The notes under the pieces were generated by a model. The model was not told the DNA's origin and searched no databases. It worked only from the letters and a program-made list of their open reading frames with translations. A stretch of DNA of 64,000 bases from Neckera pumila (Eukaryota; Streptophyta; Bryopsida; Hypnales; Neckeraceae). Below, in pieces: positions 1-11,784 of this stretch. Made by a program: the position numbers and the translations under genes. The stretch covers positions 18,756,975 to 18,820,974 of the forward strand of contig OZ018409.1 of assembly GCA_963969595.1 (NCBI GenBank). The letters run 5' to 3'. Numbering within the stretch: the first letter of the stretch is position 1; each line of letters opens with the position of its first letter.

Positions 1-1388
1 GGTTCCATTCACCATACAAATGAAGTTTGAACCTTTTTCTACAACAATCTAGAGACTTGCACCATGTAAATTTGTGCCATCTAACACAAAAATAATCTGT
101 GTTTACCCTGTAGGGACAGGCTGGTCACCATGGAAATCATCTTTTTTCAATACAATATGAATCATCTACTTTTAAAAAAACAAAAGCACTCATTGGAGGT
201 CAAACTACTATGCAACATTTACCCTTTTTGTACAAAATTCTAAAGATGTTCAATTGCACTTTTGTCTTACATGGAAGGATTCTCTGTCATCCCTAGGATC
301 ACTTTGGTCTGTGGTATCATTTTGGAGTTAACTAAGACAAAAGCAAAGGAAAGAATTGATTGTCAAAACATTATATAATTTCATAGTTACTTAACCATGG
401 AAGGATGCTAGTCTATGACCAAGATAGTCACTAAAAAATGATCTGATTTTTGGACCAATAGGTGCACTTTTCATTTCTATAGTGATTTGGAAAGTCTTCC
501 ATCAGCCACTTTTTGGTCTTAGCATCCTTATAAGGTTGTACACAAGTCCACATTACAACAACAAAGTATAGAATTGGCAGATTTAAAGGTTGGAGTTGGA
601 ATATAGAAGTGGAACAAAAACTTCAAATCATACATATATATGTTATGGTATCGAGTGAATAAAGAAAATTTGAAGCATGTGTGATGAAATTGAAGTGCAA
701 GAAAAATTGAAGTCAATGATGGAGTTGAAAGTAGTGCATTTAGGGGTGCTAAACTCCTGGGGATGATTGTATGAATACCCATTGAATGTTGGATCATCTG
801 AACATGTGCTGATCAATTACTAGACAGTCATGTTGAATCGCAAATAAATACTTCTCTCAATTCTCCATTCTCATTCTTCACACGACATTTGAAGGGATGT
901 CACACCTTCTTCATGGAGAACAGTCCTATTGGCTCCTCCTTTCACTCCATATCCTTCTCATTCATTTTGGAAGTTTCATTCTCGAAGAAGGTGTGACAAC
1001 CCCTATTGCCAAAGATTATGTTATATAATGCTATAAAAGTGATCAAAGTAAAAATAAGGGGCATTCGTAAAAATAAATTAGTATGCAAGACAAACATGGT
1101 TGTAAAAGTTCTAGCTTGACACTCTTCAATCCTCTCATACAACAATCAACAATTTAATATGACATACATCAAGGAAACTTCAATTACATGTTTCATTTTT
1201 GAATGCATATTTAAGCTTCAAGCACACCTAACCACATGAAAACTAAAGCAATATGTGAATATTAATCTATATCTAGAAACAAGTCATATATCTTATTGAA
1301 CACCTAAAGTAGCAGAACCCATAACCGTGAATTGTAGGCTTTTGAACATGATTTCTATTAATGAGATACAGTAGCCAACAAATTATTG
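1..1388. other. AT-rich, no gene
   Basis: Apart from the inverted repeat at 898-998 I see nothing recognisable; open frames here are short and without domains. Confidence 0.6.
898..998. repeat. 101 bp inverted repeat with 15 bp perfect ends
   Basis: TGTCACACCTTCTTC at 898-912 and its exact complement at 984-998. Possibly a tiny MITE; no second copy seen. Confidence 0.6.
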
Positions 1389-1660
1389 CATTAGATGAGA
1401 TTTGAGGGCATTGGAGGGTCGTTTCAGGCCTATTTCCAAATCTAGCTAGAATATGTTATTAGTTGATACAAGCTGTCAAAATTTTTTTTTTCAAAAATAA
1501 AAAATTTCCTCCAAATATCATTTTAGTCAATTTTTTTATTTATTTTTTAAATGACGTGGCACCATTTCAACCACATCAACCAATTGCTTCCCTATGTTCC
1601 CGCAGTTTGGGAACGCAAGGGAACTCGTAGACCTTCAAAGGCCTCAAATTTCCCTTAATG
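1389..1660 (+). mobile_element. CATTAG-ended MITE, copy I-1 (272 bp)
   Basis: Begins CATTAGATGAGATTTGAGGG and ends AGGCCTCAAATTTCCCTTAATG, imperfect terminal inverted repeats. Alignable by eye with 17534-17812 over its full length. Confidence 0.75.
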
Positions 1661-1741
1661 GATCCTATTAGCAAGAGAAAAATACTTCATGCACACTTTC
1701 AAATGTATTGTTTGGACATTGTGAGAATAAGTTGCGAATTT

Positions 1742-2662
1742 TTAACCCCTAAAGGTTTTTGACTATGTTTTCACCAAACTGTCATTTCTAATACAAGTAC
1801 CAAATTTTAGAAAAAAAAACTTTTGAACACATGTAACCGTAGGATCTTGTAGTAAACTGGTTTAAAAAGATGTAGAAAATTTTTTAGAATTTTCCACCAT
1901 GTAGATTGCAAGATAATAGCGTTTGAATTGACAAAAATCCTTTATTAATCACTGCAAAAATCCGGGCAGCTACCCTTCACAAGGTCACATTTGTATGAAA
2001 AAATGTCCAAAATGGTGGTTACTTTTTAAATTCATTCTTCAAGGCAAGTTGGCTACATGCTTGAAAATTTTCAGATCATTTGGAATTGTACAACATATAA
2101 GAAAAAAATAGTAAGTAGGAAGAGGTAGAGAATGACTCAAAATACTAAATTGTCAAGAATTTAATTAGGGAATTGAAAAATGCCAATCCCAGAGGTTTTA
2201 ATGTTGTAATAAACAATATACACCCAATGTTTTTTGTTTTATTCAAAAATATTGAAAATTGAGTTAGAGAAGGGACTTCAAAGTTTATTTTATAGTAGAA
2301 ATTCCATAACTACCCTCCAACTAAGAATCCTCATAACTTTTGACTCTTTAATCCAAATGGAATGATTCAAAGCTTTCCAAGTATCTATAAAACCAATTTC
2401 AAATTTTAATTTTTCAAAAAAGCGTTTTTTATAGAATTTTTTTGAGCTGGCCAAGCTGCCCGCCAAACACAAAAAATTACGTATCATGCAATAACTTTTT
2501 ATCCATAAAGTCAAAAGTTATGAAAATTATTGGGCCCTGAAGCTACTCCTCGAGCACATCTTATGTGAAAATTTCAAAGAAAAAAATTAGAATTTCCATT
2601 TGTAGTGAGCTGCCAAAATTGCCATGTTGCTAAAAAATGGTGTTTGGTCCTTTAGGGGTTAA
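1742..2662 (+). mobile_element. TTAA element, subfamily A (reference copy, 921 bp)
   Basis: Flanked by TTAA at 1742-1745 and 2659-2662, with termini CCCCTAAAGG and CCTTTAGGGG. No transposase. The subterminal motif TGTAACCGTAGGATCTTGTAG is at about 1833-1853. The other half carries a module with TCATAACTTTTGACT and a preceding run reading CCAAATGGAATGATTC in the + sense near 2350. Termini and target duplication fit a non-autonomous piggyBac-type element. Confidence 0.85.
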
Positions 2663-3297
2663 AGAGCCAACTATCAATGCACCTAATACCAACACTTGGG
2701 TCTGATGTTCAGATGTAGTACATCCTTGCAATCACATCTATTAACTTCCAAAGATCTTCTAAGATTTTAGAGGTGACAATTATGCATACAATGAGGGTTA
2801 TGGGTGCTGCTACCTTACATGTAGCCTGAATACCTCTAATGGCTGAACTATATAACAAATGAAGCGCCTAAACAACTTCTTCATGTGAATTAAAGTAGCC
2901 ACTCTTGAAAATTGGGCCAAAGTGAACCAACCCCTTGCTCGTCCTCCTAAAGTTCCCAAATTTTTCCCAAGGGTGCATGTTAAAAAAACGAACCCCTATT
3001 TTCTACTTGATTAATCTATTTTCTACACCCATCCTAACTAATTTGGAGCCTAATTGCAAATATGAATTCCAAATTTCCAAATTTTAAGATGCATAGCAAA
3101 TAAATATTTTTTGTATTTTTCCTAGGGATAAAATTGGAGATGACCAAAGGGGCAAGTTCACCCGGGCCAAAAATTGTACGGAATACAAATTGCCAAAATT
3201 TTCACAATTAAGTTATGTGTAAACACATAGCCAAAACATGATAATGTGTGAAAACATTCTATACTTGTCACACACACCCCAAAAAAAAAATATGAAA
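2663..3297. other. AT-rich spacer
   Basis: No gene or repeat recognised. GGGTTTxGxTTTTTTAACATG-like pieces near 2970 are too short to assign. Confidence 0.5.
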
Positions 3298-3912
3298 TAT
3301 AATTTTCATACACGGGATATTGTGTGTACAGGGTAATTTCAGCACTGTCTTGCTGAAATAATTTAGTTTTTTGAATTTGACAATTTGGCAAGGAGATAGG
3401 AATTTTTGTGTTTTTGGTACTTTATAAGGACACTCCTAACTTTGGATTGATTCTTTCTATTCATGCATAAATGTGTTGCGTTATCTAATGTTTCTCAAAA
3501 ACTATTATTTCAAATTTTTAGAAATAGTTGTAAATAATTTTTTAAATTTCGATAGTTTCCAAATTTTTCCAAGTTATTTACGAAACTGACCTACACGTAC
3601 GGTACTAAAAGAAAATGTGAACTATTGTACGTGCAAGGCAGTTTCGGCAGTGCCCTGCCGAATTAATTTAATTTTAGCAGTTTGACAATTCGGCAGGGAA
3701 ATAGGGATTTTTTTATTTTCGGCACTCTATGAGGATGCTCCAAATTTTGGATTGATTCTTTCTATTTCATGCATAAAAGTGTTGCTTTTTCTAATTTTTC
3801 TCAAAAACAATTATTTCGGATTTTTAGAAATAGTTGTCAATACTTTTTTTAATTTCGACATCTTCCAAATTTTCCGGAGCTATTTACGAAACTGACCTAC
3901 GCATACGGTAGC
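3298..3912 (+). repeat. Direct tandem duplication, about 306 bp x 2
   Basis: Landmarks such as GGATTGATTCTTTCTA recur at 3443 and 3749, and TTTACGAAACTGACCTAC near 3578 and 3883. The copies are diverged. Each contains a GCAG(T)G/CTGCCGAA hairpin, sharpest at 3654-3697. Confidence 0.8.
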
Positions 3913-3989
3913 ACTGCCAGTACCCTACTGTAGCACGACAAATCTACCGTATCTCCAGTAACGAAAAAAATCATGTACTATACTGTACC

Positions 3990-5437
3990 TTAGGATTTGT
4001 ATAGGAATCTCTTCAAACGAAACCTGTCTATTTGTCGCTTGTGGACCTGTGCAGCATCTTCTCCCCGGTGGTTGCAGTCAAACTCCCTGTCGATTGTCTC
4101 TCGATCTCAACGTTCTTCCTTCTGCCTGCGTTCTTGCAATCCACAATTTCTCCCCTCCTAAACTGCGTGAAGTAGAGCTAATGAGTCTCACAGTGGAGGC
4201 AGCGTTCACCATGGCCGTGAGTTGCGAGCCAATCTTGGTCGTAAGTCGAACTTTGATGTGGGTAAATGGAATGAGCAGGCCAGGAGAGTGTCTGGATTCT
4301 TCGACAGATTTGAATTTTCTGAATGCACTACTCACTACTCAGCCCACATGCTGCCGACCTACCAATTCCTTCGAAGGCGGCATTTTCCCAAGGCAAGTCT
4401 CTGCTTATCGTGTCAGACCTAGAGTGGGAGGGTATCCCTGTTTTTGCAATTCGTCTGTCTTCTCCCGGTTTTCCAACAGCTTCTGATCCTGATCACTTGT
4501 AGCGTTTTAATCTACGGAAGCGTGTGATTCTTGGGAAATGTGTAGAGCTAAGGTGAGATCTTTGGGTGTAGGAGCCAAATCTGTTGTGACCAAATTTGTG
4601 TCACTGTGATGAGTTTCTTGTGCAATATCAAAATGGGAGGTTGTATATATGCCACTATGAGTGACAGCGGACAACCGTATTTTCGCTCGAAGACCAGTGG
4701 CCAGAAAATTGTGCTGTTACTGCAAGCCGAATCCCAGGTTTCTTCTCTACTTCATCGTATTTCACGAACATTGCATCTCATTATGCGCATTATGTGGCCA
4801 TTAGAGCACACTTTGCACGGCCCAACTACTACTCTGGAAGGGTTTCGTGTGTAACGTGCATCGTTTGTATTAATCTGTCAGGTGTAGAGAAGTACCAGTG
4901 CCCATATTGTTGAAGCCTCCGGCTTTCACGTGTTGTTAAGCGGCAGACAAGTAGATTTGATGGACATAATTTTTCAACTGCAGTGATAAGAAATTGACAG
5001 GGAGATGAGAATCTGACAGGGATGTCATGGAAATTCCTGTAGGCCACAGGTTTTAATTTGGGACTTCTTACATATGCAATTATCAACGCTGCATACAGGC
5101 AGAGGTGCCTGTCAGTTTTCAAAAAAGCTTCACTATCTAAGCGAAAAAGGCTAAATCATACAATGATGGCGAAGCCTTCTGTTTGTTACCGCAAATGGGT
5201 CAAAATTGTTTGCAGAAGCAGGGATACCGTTGGGAGAAGTGTCAATGGTCCAATGTCGAATTGTGGCCACAATTACCGTCGCCGCCTCTGTGACTAAAGA
5301 GCAGCGTCATTTTCGTCTTTTACTAGATCTCTATGTATAGTTGGGCTTCAACTGACACCCTTAGATCCTGGTAGTCGGACTCCTCATTGATAACGGATTT
5401 GGGCTGATATCGTAGCTGACGACTCCGCACACTTGTG
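3990..5437. other. GC-richer stretch downstream of prolyl oligopeptidase, no gene recognised
   Basis: Base composition shifts from AT-rich repeats to about that of the neighbouring gene. Part next to 5438 should be the 3' untranslated region of the peptidase. On the plus strand, 4040-4200 is pyrimidine-rich like a plant 5' leader, followed by ATG at 4180 (MSLTVEAAFTMAVSCEPILV) open to 4486, with a GTGAGT donor-like site just after the internal ATG at 4210. Another frame, 4222-4422, lacks an ATG. None of the translations resembles a family I know. A second gene's first exon, or a noncoding transcript, is possible. Confidence 0.25.
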
Positions 5438-8400
5438 TCAGTCCAGCCAAATTGCTCCTGTCATCTTGGCAAAAAAGGAGTACGCATCACTTACTTCATC
5501 GATCTGCACAGACGACGCAACAGGCTTAGAACAATTCCTTGCAGCAAGAGGAACTTGGAATGAATTCTTGAATGCTCGTCGACATACGAAGGCGAACATA
5601 ATTATCATTGGAACCCACCGTCTTCTGAGTGGGTCGACCAGCTCCATGTCCAGCTTTTCGGTCAATGCGAGCAATGATCGGATTTGTTTGAGCGATCTCC
5701 GTCACGCTGGTGCAAAGTGTATACTGAAGAGTCTGCACACGAGTTGAAATCCAGAGCTATTAATCTCGTGTTGATGCACACACCAGTATCGGTAAGAAGT
5801 GTTTCGTTATTACTTCTGCAATATGCACATTGTTAGTACAAGTTCGATAAAAAGAATTGGTGGGGAGGTGCGTACCGCAAGAAGCTTGAGAGAGTGAAGG
5901 GGGACCACTCTGTCGTCGTGGTCAGCAGTCAAGAGCATCGTGGGTGGATACTGCACTCCGCTCAGCTCTTCCCAAGGTCTCCGGACATTGTGAATTGGCG
6001 AAAACCTGTACGTAGCAGAGTTAGCTCACAGATTTTGAAATCGATTATATAGGATTCAAAGATGCTCTGTTCACGTAAATGAGATGTTACCAGCTCTTCT
6101 TGAATTTAGGAGAAATGTGCAGAGTGGAAGGGCTAAGTTAGTACTTGATTAGATTGTGGAAATCTTCCTCGTTGTCGGAGCAACCATAGTCAGTGGTCCA
6201 TGCGTGCCCTGCAAATTGCCAAAAGTTCAGTTTATTGCGCTTTTCAGAGTCAGCAGTAGTGTGTATGTAAAACTCACTAACAAGCACTGACAATGTTTCA
6301 GGAGGACATGGATATTCACCTTGCATTGAAGGTGACAACATTGCCAGAGCTTACCTATTGTGAATTTGTGGAACCGCAACATGTCCATCACACCCACGTG
6401 GGCCAGAGCACAGCCAAAGAGTTCAGGCCTCTGCAATAACCAGGGCCAGGTAAGTTACACGGTGAGAACACTCTGTACTGGAAGCGTTAGAAGGCGAACT
6501 TATCAAGGTGATCATCATTTTGCAACAAGTACACAGTGACCGTTTGAATGATGATTGGTGCGTACACTACCTGATTGATGCAGGCAGCCACAAGTAGCCC
6601 ACCGTTGCTACCACCTTCAATGCATAGTTTGTTGGACTGTGTGTATCCCTTGTCGATTAAGTATTCTGCACAAGAAATGAAATCGTCGAAGCAGTATTGC
6701 TTTTTCTGGAGAGAGCCAGCCTTATGCCACTCCTCACCATACTCACCACCGCCCCTAATGTTGGCCACTGCCACAACTGCACCATAGTAACGGGCGAGGA
6801 CCAAGCGAGAAACACTGAAGCTCGGGGTGAGGCTAATGTTGAATCCGCCATAGCCATATAGAAGAGCAGGGTGATTACCATCTCGAAGTAGACCCTTCTC
6901 GGATATAACGAACATTGGGATTTTAGTTCCATCTTTACCAGTCACAAATACCTGCTTGGTCTCAAACCTTGAACGATCAAATATTTCGGAGCCAACCTCG
7001 TGCAATACCTTCACCTCTGGATTCGGTTCACTCAAATCACATCTAAAGATAGTTCCTGGAGTTAAAAAACTGGTAAAATTGATAAAGATCTCCGAATCCT
7101 GCCGTCTTCCTGAAGTGTCAGTCACACTGCCAATCTCCAGTGGAAGCCGCCATTGAAACGCTCCAGTTTGCAGATCATGAATTTGAATCATGTGCTTCAC
7201 ATCATGCATGTAGCAGACGAGCAACTGATTCTCATTCACACAGCTTACCGTGGTAAGCACGTCCAATTCTGACTCAGGGATCACGTCCGACCAAATATCT
7301 GGATTGGTGATATCAACTTTTGTCACCTTGTACCTAGGTGCATTTCTGTTGGTGAGGAAAGTGAAAATGGGGCCATCATTCGCCACATATTGATACTGAG
7401 CTTCGAAGTTGTCAACAAGTTTGTTGAAAGTTAGCATGGAGCTTGTGTCTCTTAAGCTTGCCAATCCCCCTGAGAGCGTTGTGAGATCACAGTAGTATAG
7501 CCGATTTACAGGGTCGCATCCTTCTCTGATGGACAGTACTAGGTACTGCAAGGCATAAGGATGTCCATCATGAAACTTGAAAGGAGCTCAAAGGCACGGT
7601 AAACCAACAAACTAGTCCCTGAACTCGTGCAAGAAATCGATGGTGCCTACGATAATATATACCATGGAAGTGAATTTGCCAACCAAACCCTACCTGGCCA
7701 TCGTCGGAAATTCTGGCTGAAGATAACCAAAGTTTATGCTCCGAGTCCCTCCAGCACAAAATGTCTTCAGATTGATCGGTGCCCAAGAAGTGGTAGTAAA
7801 GTCCGTGGAATAGATTAATGTCCGTCTCAGTGCCAACATCCGTGCCCTCCATGTTACTGAAAAGGCAAAACAGCAACCAGGATACTCCGATCATCAGCTG
7901 GGAAAGAAAAGCTGGAAATGAGAACTACAAGACGAGTAATACACAACTCGTTCAAGAATCTCTAATTTCTGCCTAAACATGCATCCACACAAGACGAGCA
8001 GAATGGGAAGTCGAACAGAACATCATAACCATACCGAGATCTAAATTACAGTGCGAAAATGTGTTTGACAATAAGAACATACTTGGGCTGCGGGTATCGA
8101 TTGTAGAAGAAGCCCTTGTGATCATGCGTCCAAACTATAGAAGTAAATTTCACCTGTAAGTGTCACAGCACCTCAATCAATTACTGAAATGCGCGTGCTG
8201 ATTCAAATGGCGCGAATCCGATGCAAAACGACGTCTCTGGACGTATTGGATTCCCACTACATCGGCATGGAATTACAAAGGCACAAGGTAGCAGTACCTC
8301 ACCCATGATAGGGTATCAGGTTGCACAACCCGATCTTGGACGCGCATCACTTTGATCGTCAGCCAGTCGCTCCCGCTTGTGCTCAATCCGTAAGCCAGAA

Positions 8401-9322
8401 ACTCTGCATTCTCGCTAAACCTTTTGATTGGAAGAGCCACAGTGCCATCTTCGCTCAATGTGTTAGGGTCAAGCAGCACCTTTGCCTCCCCGTCCACCGA
8501 GTCCTGCGAAACATCACTGGACAATAAGCACTGCCAGACCGCCCTCAAAACTGGCATTGCATTGTACTCATGCATCACAAATATCACATTCCTTTCAACA
8601 GCATTGCGTTCCAAGAGGGTAAAGAGATGACCGAGGTCCAAGGACAAATTGAGAATACTGTACCAGAATGTAAAGGACGTTCTGAGCCTGCAACCCGGAG
8701 TTGTGACTGTGAAAGAAATAGTTTCCTCGTTTGTACGGACATCCATAGCGAGGATAATTGTACAGAGACGTGACTTTCTTCTTCATTGTCTCCCGGTACT
8801 CGCATTCAGCCAGTATACTGTTTGCCAGCTCCACTTGCTTGGCGACAAACTCTTTCGTCTCAGGTGCATCCGGATCTTCCAACCTGTGCCAGTAATTGTG
8901 TTGTAAGATTTCGTATTTCAGAAAAATAAGCGAGTAGGTATGTCAGGATAATGTACCTTCTTGACACCCGCTTAGTGTAACTACCGCTTGCAATAAACTC
9001 TGCAAAGGCAAGTAAGGTCCTAGTCTTACCAGCGGTAAGGATCCACGATTTCCACGCCGTGGTAGACATCCTTCATGGATTCATGACGGTGAGCTTCAGG
9101 ATATCGCAGCTGGCCGAATTCCAATCCCTCAATGTTCTGTTCTAATCCTATAGAACCCATTGAAGCGGCGACGGCCTGGCCCCCTGCCACTGGACCTCCT
9201 CCTTTATAAGAAATGGAAGCAAGTGTGTTCGTTGTGGTACCGAGAAGCCTTGGAAATTTTGTTTCGGAGAGGGAGGCGCGGTTCGGGAAGAGCGCTCGCA
9301 TCCAGAAGAGAGCGACCTGCAT
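5438..9322 (-). CDS. POP: Prolyl oligopeptidase (serine peptidase family S9A), 11 exons, 790 aa
   Basis: Serine peptidase that cleaves short peptides after proline; family S9A, a beta-propeller plus alpha/beta-hydrolase fold. Exons, in transcript order: 9322-9030, 8883-8664, 8503-8303, 8153-8083, 7856-7694, 7545-6571, 6430-6355, 6208-6145, 6005-5876, 5732-5619, 5503-5438. All ten introns (115-226 bp) are GT-AG and every phase closes, giving 2373 nt with a TGA/TAA-type stop at the end of exon 11. The protein shows [20 protein letters not shown] at the start of the mature enzyme, the propeller in exons 2-6, then [15 protein letters not shown], the nucleophile GGSNGG (Ser629), ADHDDRVVP (Asp718) and KAGHGAG (His760), so the catalytic triad is complete. 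Length from Met55 (736 aa) matches typical plant cytosolic members. The first ATG after an upstream in-frame stop is at 9322. The exon 2/3 join gives Leu where Gln is usual. No break is visible; the gene looks functional. Confidence 0.95.
9161..9322 (-). other. N-terminal extension of prolyl oligopeptidase, possible transit peptide
   Basis: These 54 codons lie between the first ATG (9322-9320) and a second in-frame ATG (9160-9158). The extension is rich in Ser, Thr, Arg and Ala with few acidic residues, reading [15 protein letters not shown] at its start. That composition fits a plastid or mitochondrial presequence. The second ATG starts MGSIGLEQ, close to where cytosolic plant enzymes begin. 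Two products from alternative starts are possible. Targeting is inference from composition only. Confidence 0.5.
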
Positions 9323-11320
9323 CGTCACAGCCGCGATGGTTCAAATATTGTCAACTAAACAAGGCATCGGCAACCGGCACGTTTAAAATTCGCGTCAACG
9401 AAGCAGCGTATGAGAGAATTTGCGAGATTTCCGAAAGCCTCGAGAATCTCTTCGAATACTGCTTCCCGAGGAGTTCAATCAAACAACTGCAACGTTTTCT
9501 TTTCGTAGAGCTCTACAATTATCTCATTTCTGATAACCTTAAAGAAGTTAGCAGTGTATCCGACTTTCCACACTTTCTACGAGAAACAGGCGCAGACGAA
9601 CTGCACACCACTTCAATAAGCGCATTAACTGAAATTCATAAGAAAACCGTCTCGAAATATGAGCTATGAGAGAGAGAAAACTGCAGCAAGAAAACCAGCC
9701 AAACTATGTGGATGCACTCATTCCCACCGTTTCCACTTCAAAGACTGCAAAGCACATTCTGCACTCCCTTCACAACTTCTCTCCACAATAAATTCTTTCG
9801 ACAAATCCCTCAAGCATTATCCACTACGAGCTCGGAAGCTCCGTTTTCCTGCTAAACTGCATTTCGAAACAGATCGCAGCACACAAAGTTCTTCGCAGTC
9901 TGAGCCATAAAATCAATAGGCAAAGAGAAATGCGATTCTCAACAGAAAGATAGTTCCTGCAAAACAAACGGCATAATGAACAATGCTGGAGTAGTTACGG
10001 CAGACTAGAGGCTGAATCACGTCGGGGGAACGATTGCTTACGAAGACACCACAACATCGTTGAAGAGAGTAACTATGCAAGAGGAATCACCAAGAGTATC
10101 TGCCAGGAATGAAAGAGGAAAGCATTCGCCACATTCCTTCAGACAACTTGCTCAGAATCGTTTCCAGAACATAGCAAGCAGATAAGGTGGAGGCGTGGCA
10201 ACGTAACATAGACTGCAAGCCAGCATTTGTAATCAGAACGAACTTCACGGTGTCCGCAGCTAACAAAGTGGAACGACTGTTGCTTTTTCTTTTTTCCTTT
10301 TCCCACTCTACAAGCTGAGAAGGACGATTCCGACACTCCTGGTACACGTTCATTCTCTGCGATAGTCGAGTACTTTCGAGCTAATTTCTTCGACAAGTTA
10401 ATAAAAGCTTGGCGCTTCGCTCATCCGTCACAACTACCGAAGAGTCAACAGCTGCACACAACAGTTCGCTACACTCAGAAACCCCACCGGCGGCGGCTAC
10501 CTCACCACCCGGGGGTTTAGTTCGAAATTGGATAAGAATCAGCTGCGAAGGAAGAATCAGCGACGACACTTGCACTGTAGAGACGACGTCATGGCGTCAA
10601 ATTAACACCGACATTCCGCGTCACTAAACCTTGGAATAAACGACAAATAATTCAAATGGCAAAGTGAAAATGGCGTCACAACTCGTCTCACTCTCACATG
10701 TCATCCCTGACGTTCGCAATTGAACGTTTGCAAAGGTTTGCACAACACTATCAACAAAAAGTCTCTGCAAAGCTAGAAAGCGCGCGCGGTCGTGACACTA
10801 CAACTACCAAGGAGCAACAAATTTGAAAAGCTGTTGAGCATTATTTGCGTCTCTCTATGACCGCACGATGGCAGGAGATCTAAAGCTAAGCAGCTCTGTT
10901 TGAGGCGAGAACAAACTATAATGTCCAATCCAGCAGCTGCGGCAACCGACCATACACTTGCGCGCGGGGACTGGTTGACAAATGAACTACTGCCAGCGAT
11001 GGAGTGCATCATGTATCGGAAAGGGATATGCGGGAGACATGCGATGCAAGTAACTTGGACTTTGCTCATAGCCAGAGGCATTTGCTTTGCTTTCCACCAG
11101 GCTCACCTGATGGCCACTTACTGACTTAGACTTACACCGAGTGCCTGGAGATTATCACAAAAATTGCTCAGCAACAACGACACACTCTCCTGCAGCAGCA
11201 GCAGCAGGCCACTCTTGCAGCAGGCACGATAAAGCTATGAGGAATTATGATCAGGAGGAATGAGAGCTCGCCTCTATTTGAAGCCCCTGCCCGCCCAGGC
11301 CTCAACGGATGAAAAAATCA
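9323..11320. promoter_or_regulatory. 5' flank of prolyl oligopeptidase, GC-richer, no coding region recognised
   Basis: This stretch should hold the 5' untranslated region and promoter of the minus-strand peptidase gene. Open frames are present (plus strand 9160-9669, both strands about 10380-10630) but they lack recognisable domains, several lack an ATG, and the largest overlaps exon 1 antisense. A short AGC repeat lies near 11190-11207. No TATA box can be assigned with confidence. Confidence 0.35.
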
Positions 11321-11784
11321 CTAATCACATCCCTTCATTCGCTTTTGCATTCCCTTTATTGCTCCCTCCGCAGCCTCAAAGTCGGCCCGTCCAATGGACT
11401 GGGCCAGGGCCACACTGGCCGTGGTTTTGACCTCGCTGTCAGGAATCAAAAAGCATAAAGTTAAAGGCAAACAAAATTCGAATATACATAAATTTAAAAA
11501 AACATTGGAAATTTGAAATTGGTGATTTTGAAAACCATTACTTTGGGGAAGAACTCATGACATGTAAAACTGGAGAAATCACCCGTGCACATCCATGGAA
11601 TACCCAAACCTCTTCTCTATCTTTAACCTTTAAGGTCAAAGACAATTTATATATTTTTTCACAAGTTTGAACCTTCTTTTCTTTTTTTTCTTGAAACACA
11701 TGGACAATTTCCATTGATAGGGGAAACACTACACAGAAACCAGAGGAAAAGTTTGAACTTTGATTGACAATGTAAATAATATTG

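Noticed and set aside
9160..9669. 169-codon plus-strand open frame opposite exon 1 and the leader of the peptidase gene
   Set aside because: It is antisense to a confident exon for much of its length, starts inside it, and shows no domain.
10139..10630. Ser/Thr/Ala-rich frames on both strands upstream of the peptidase
   Set aside because: No ATG in the best frames, in-frame stops upstream, and position fits promoter or leader DNA.
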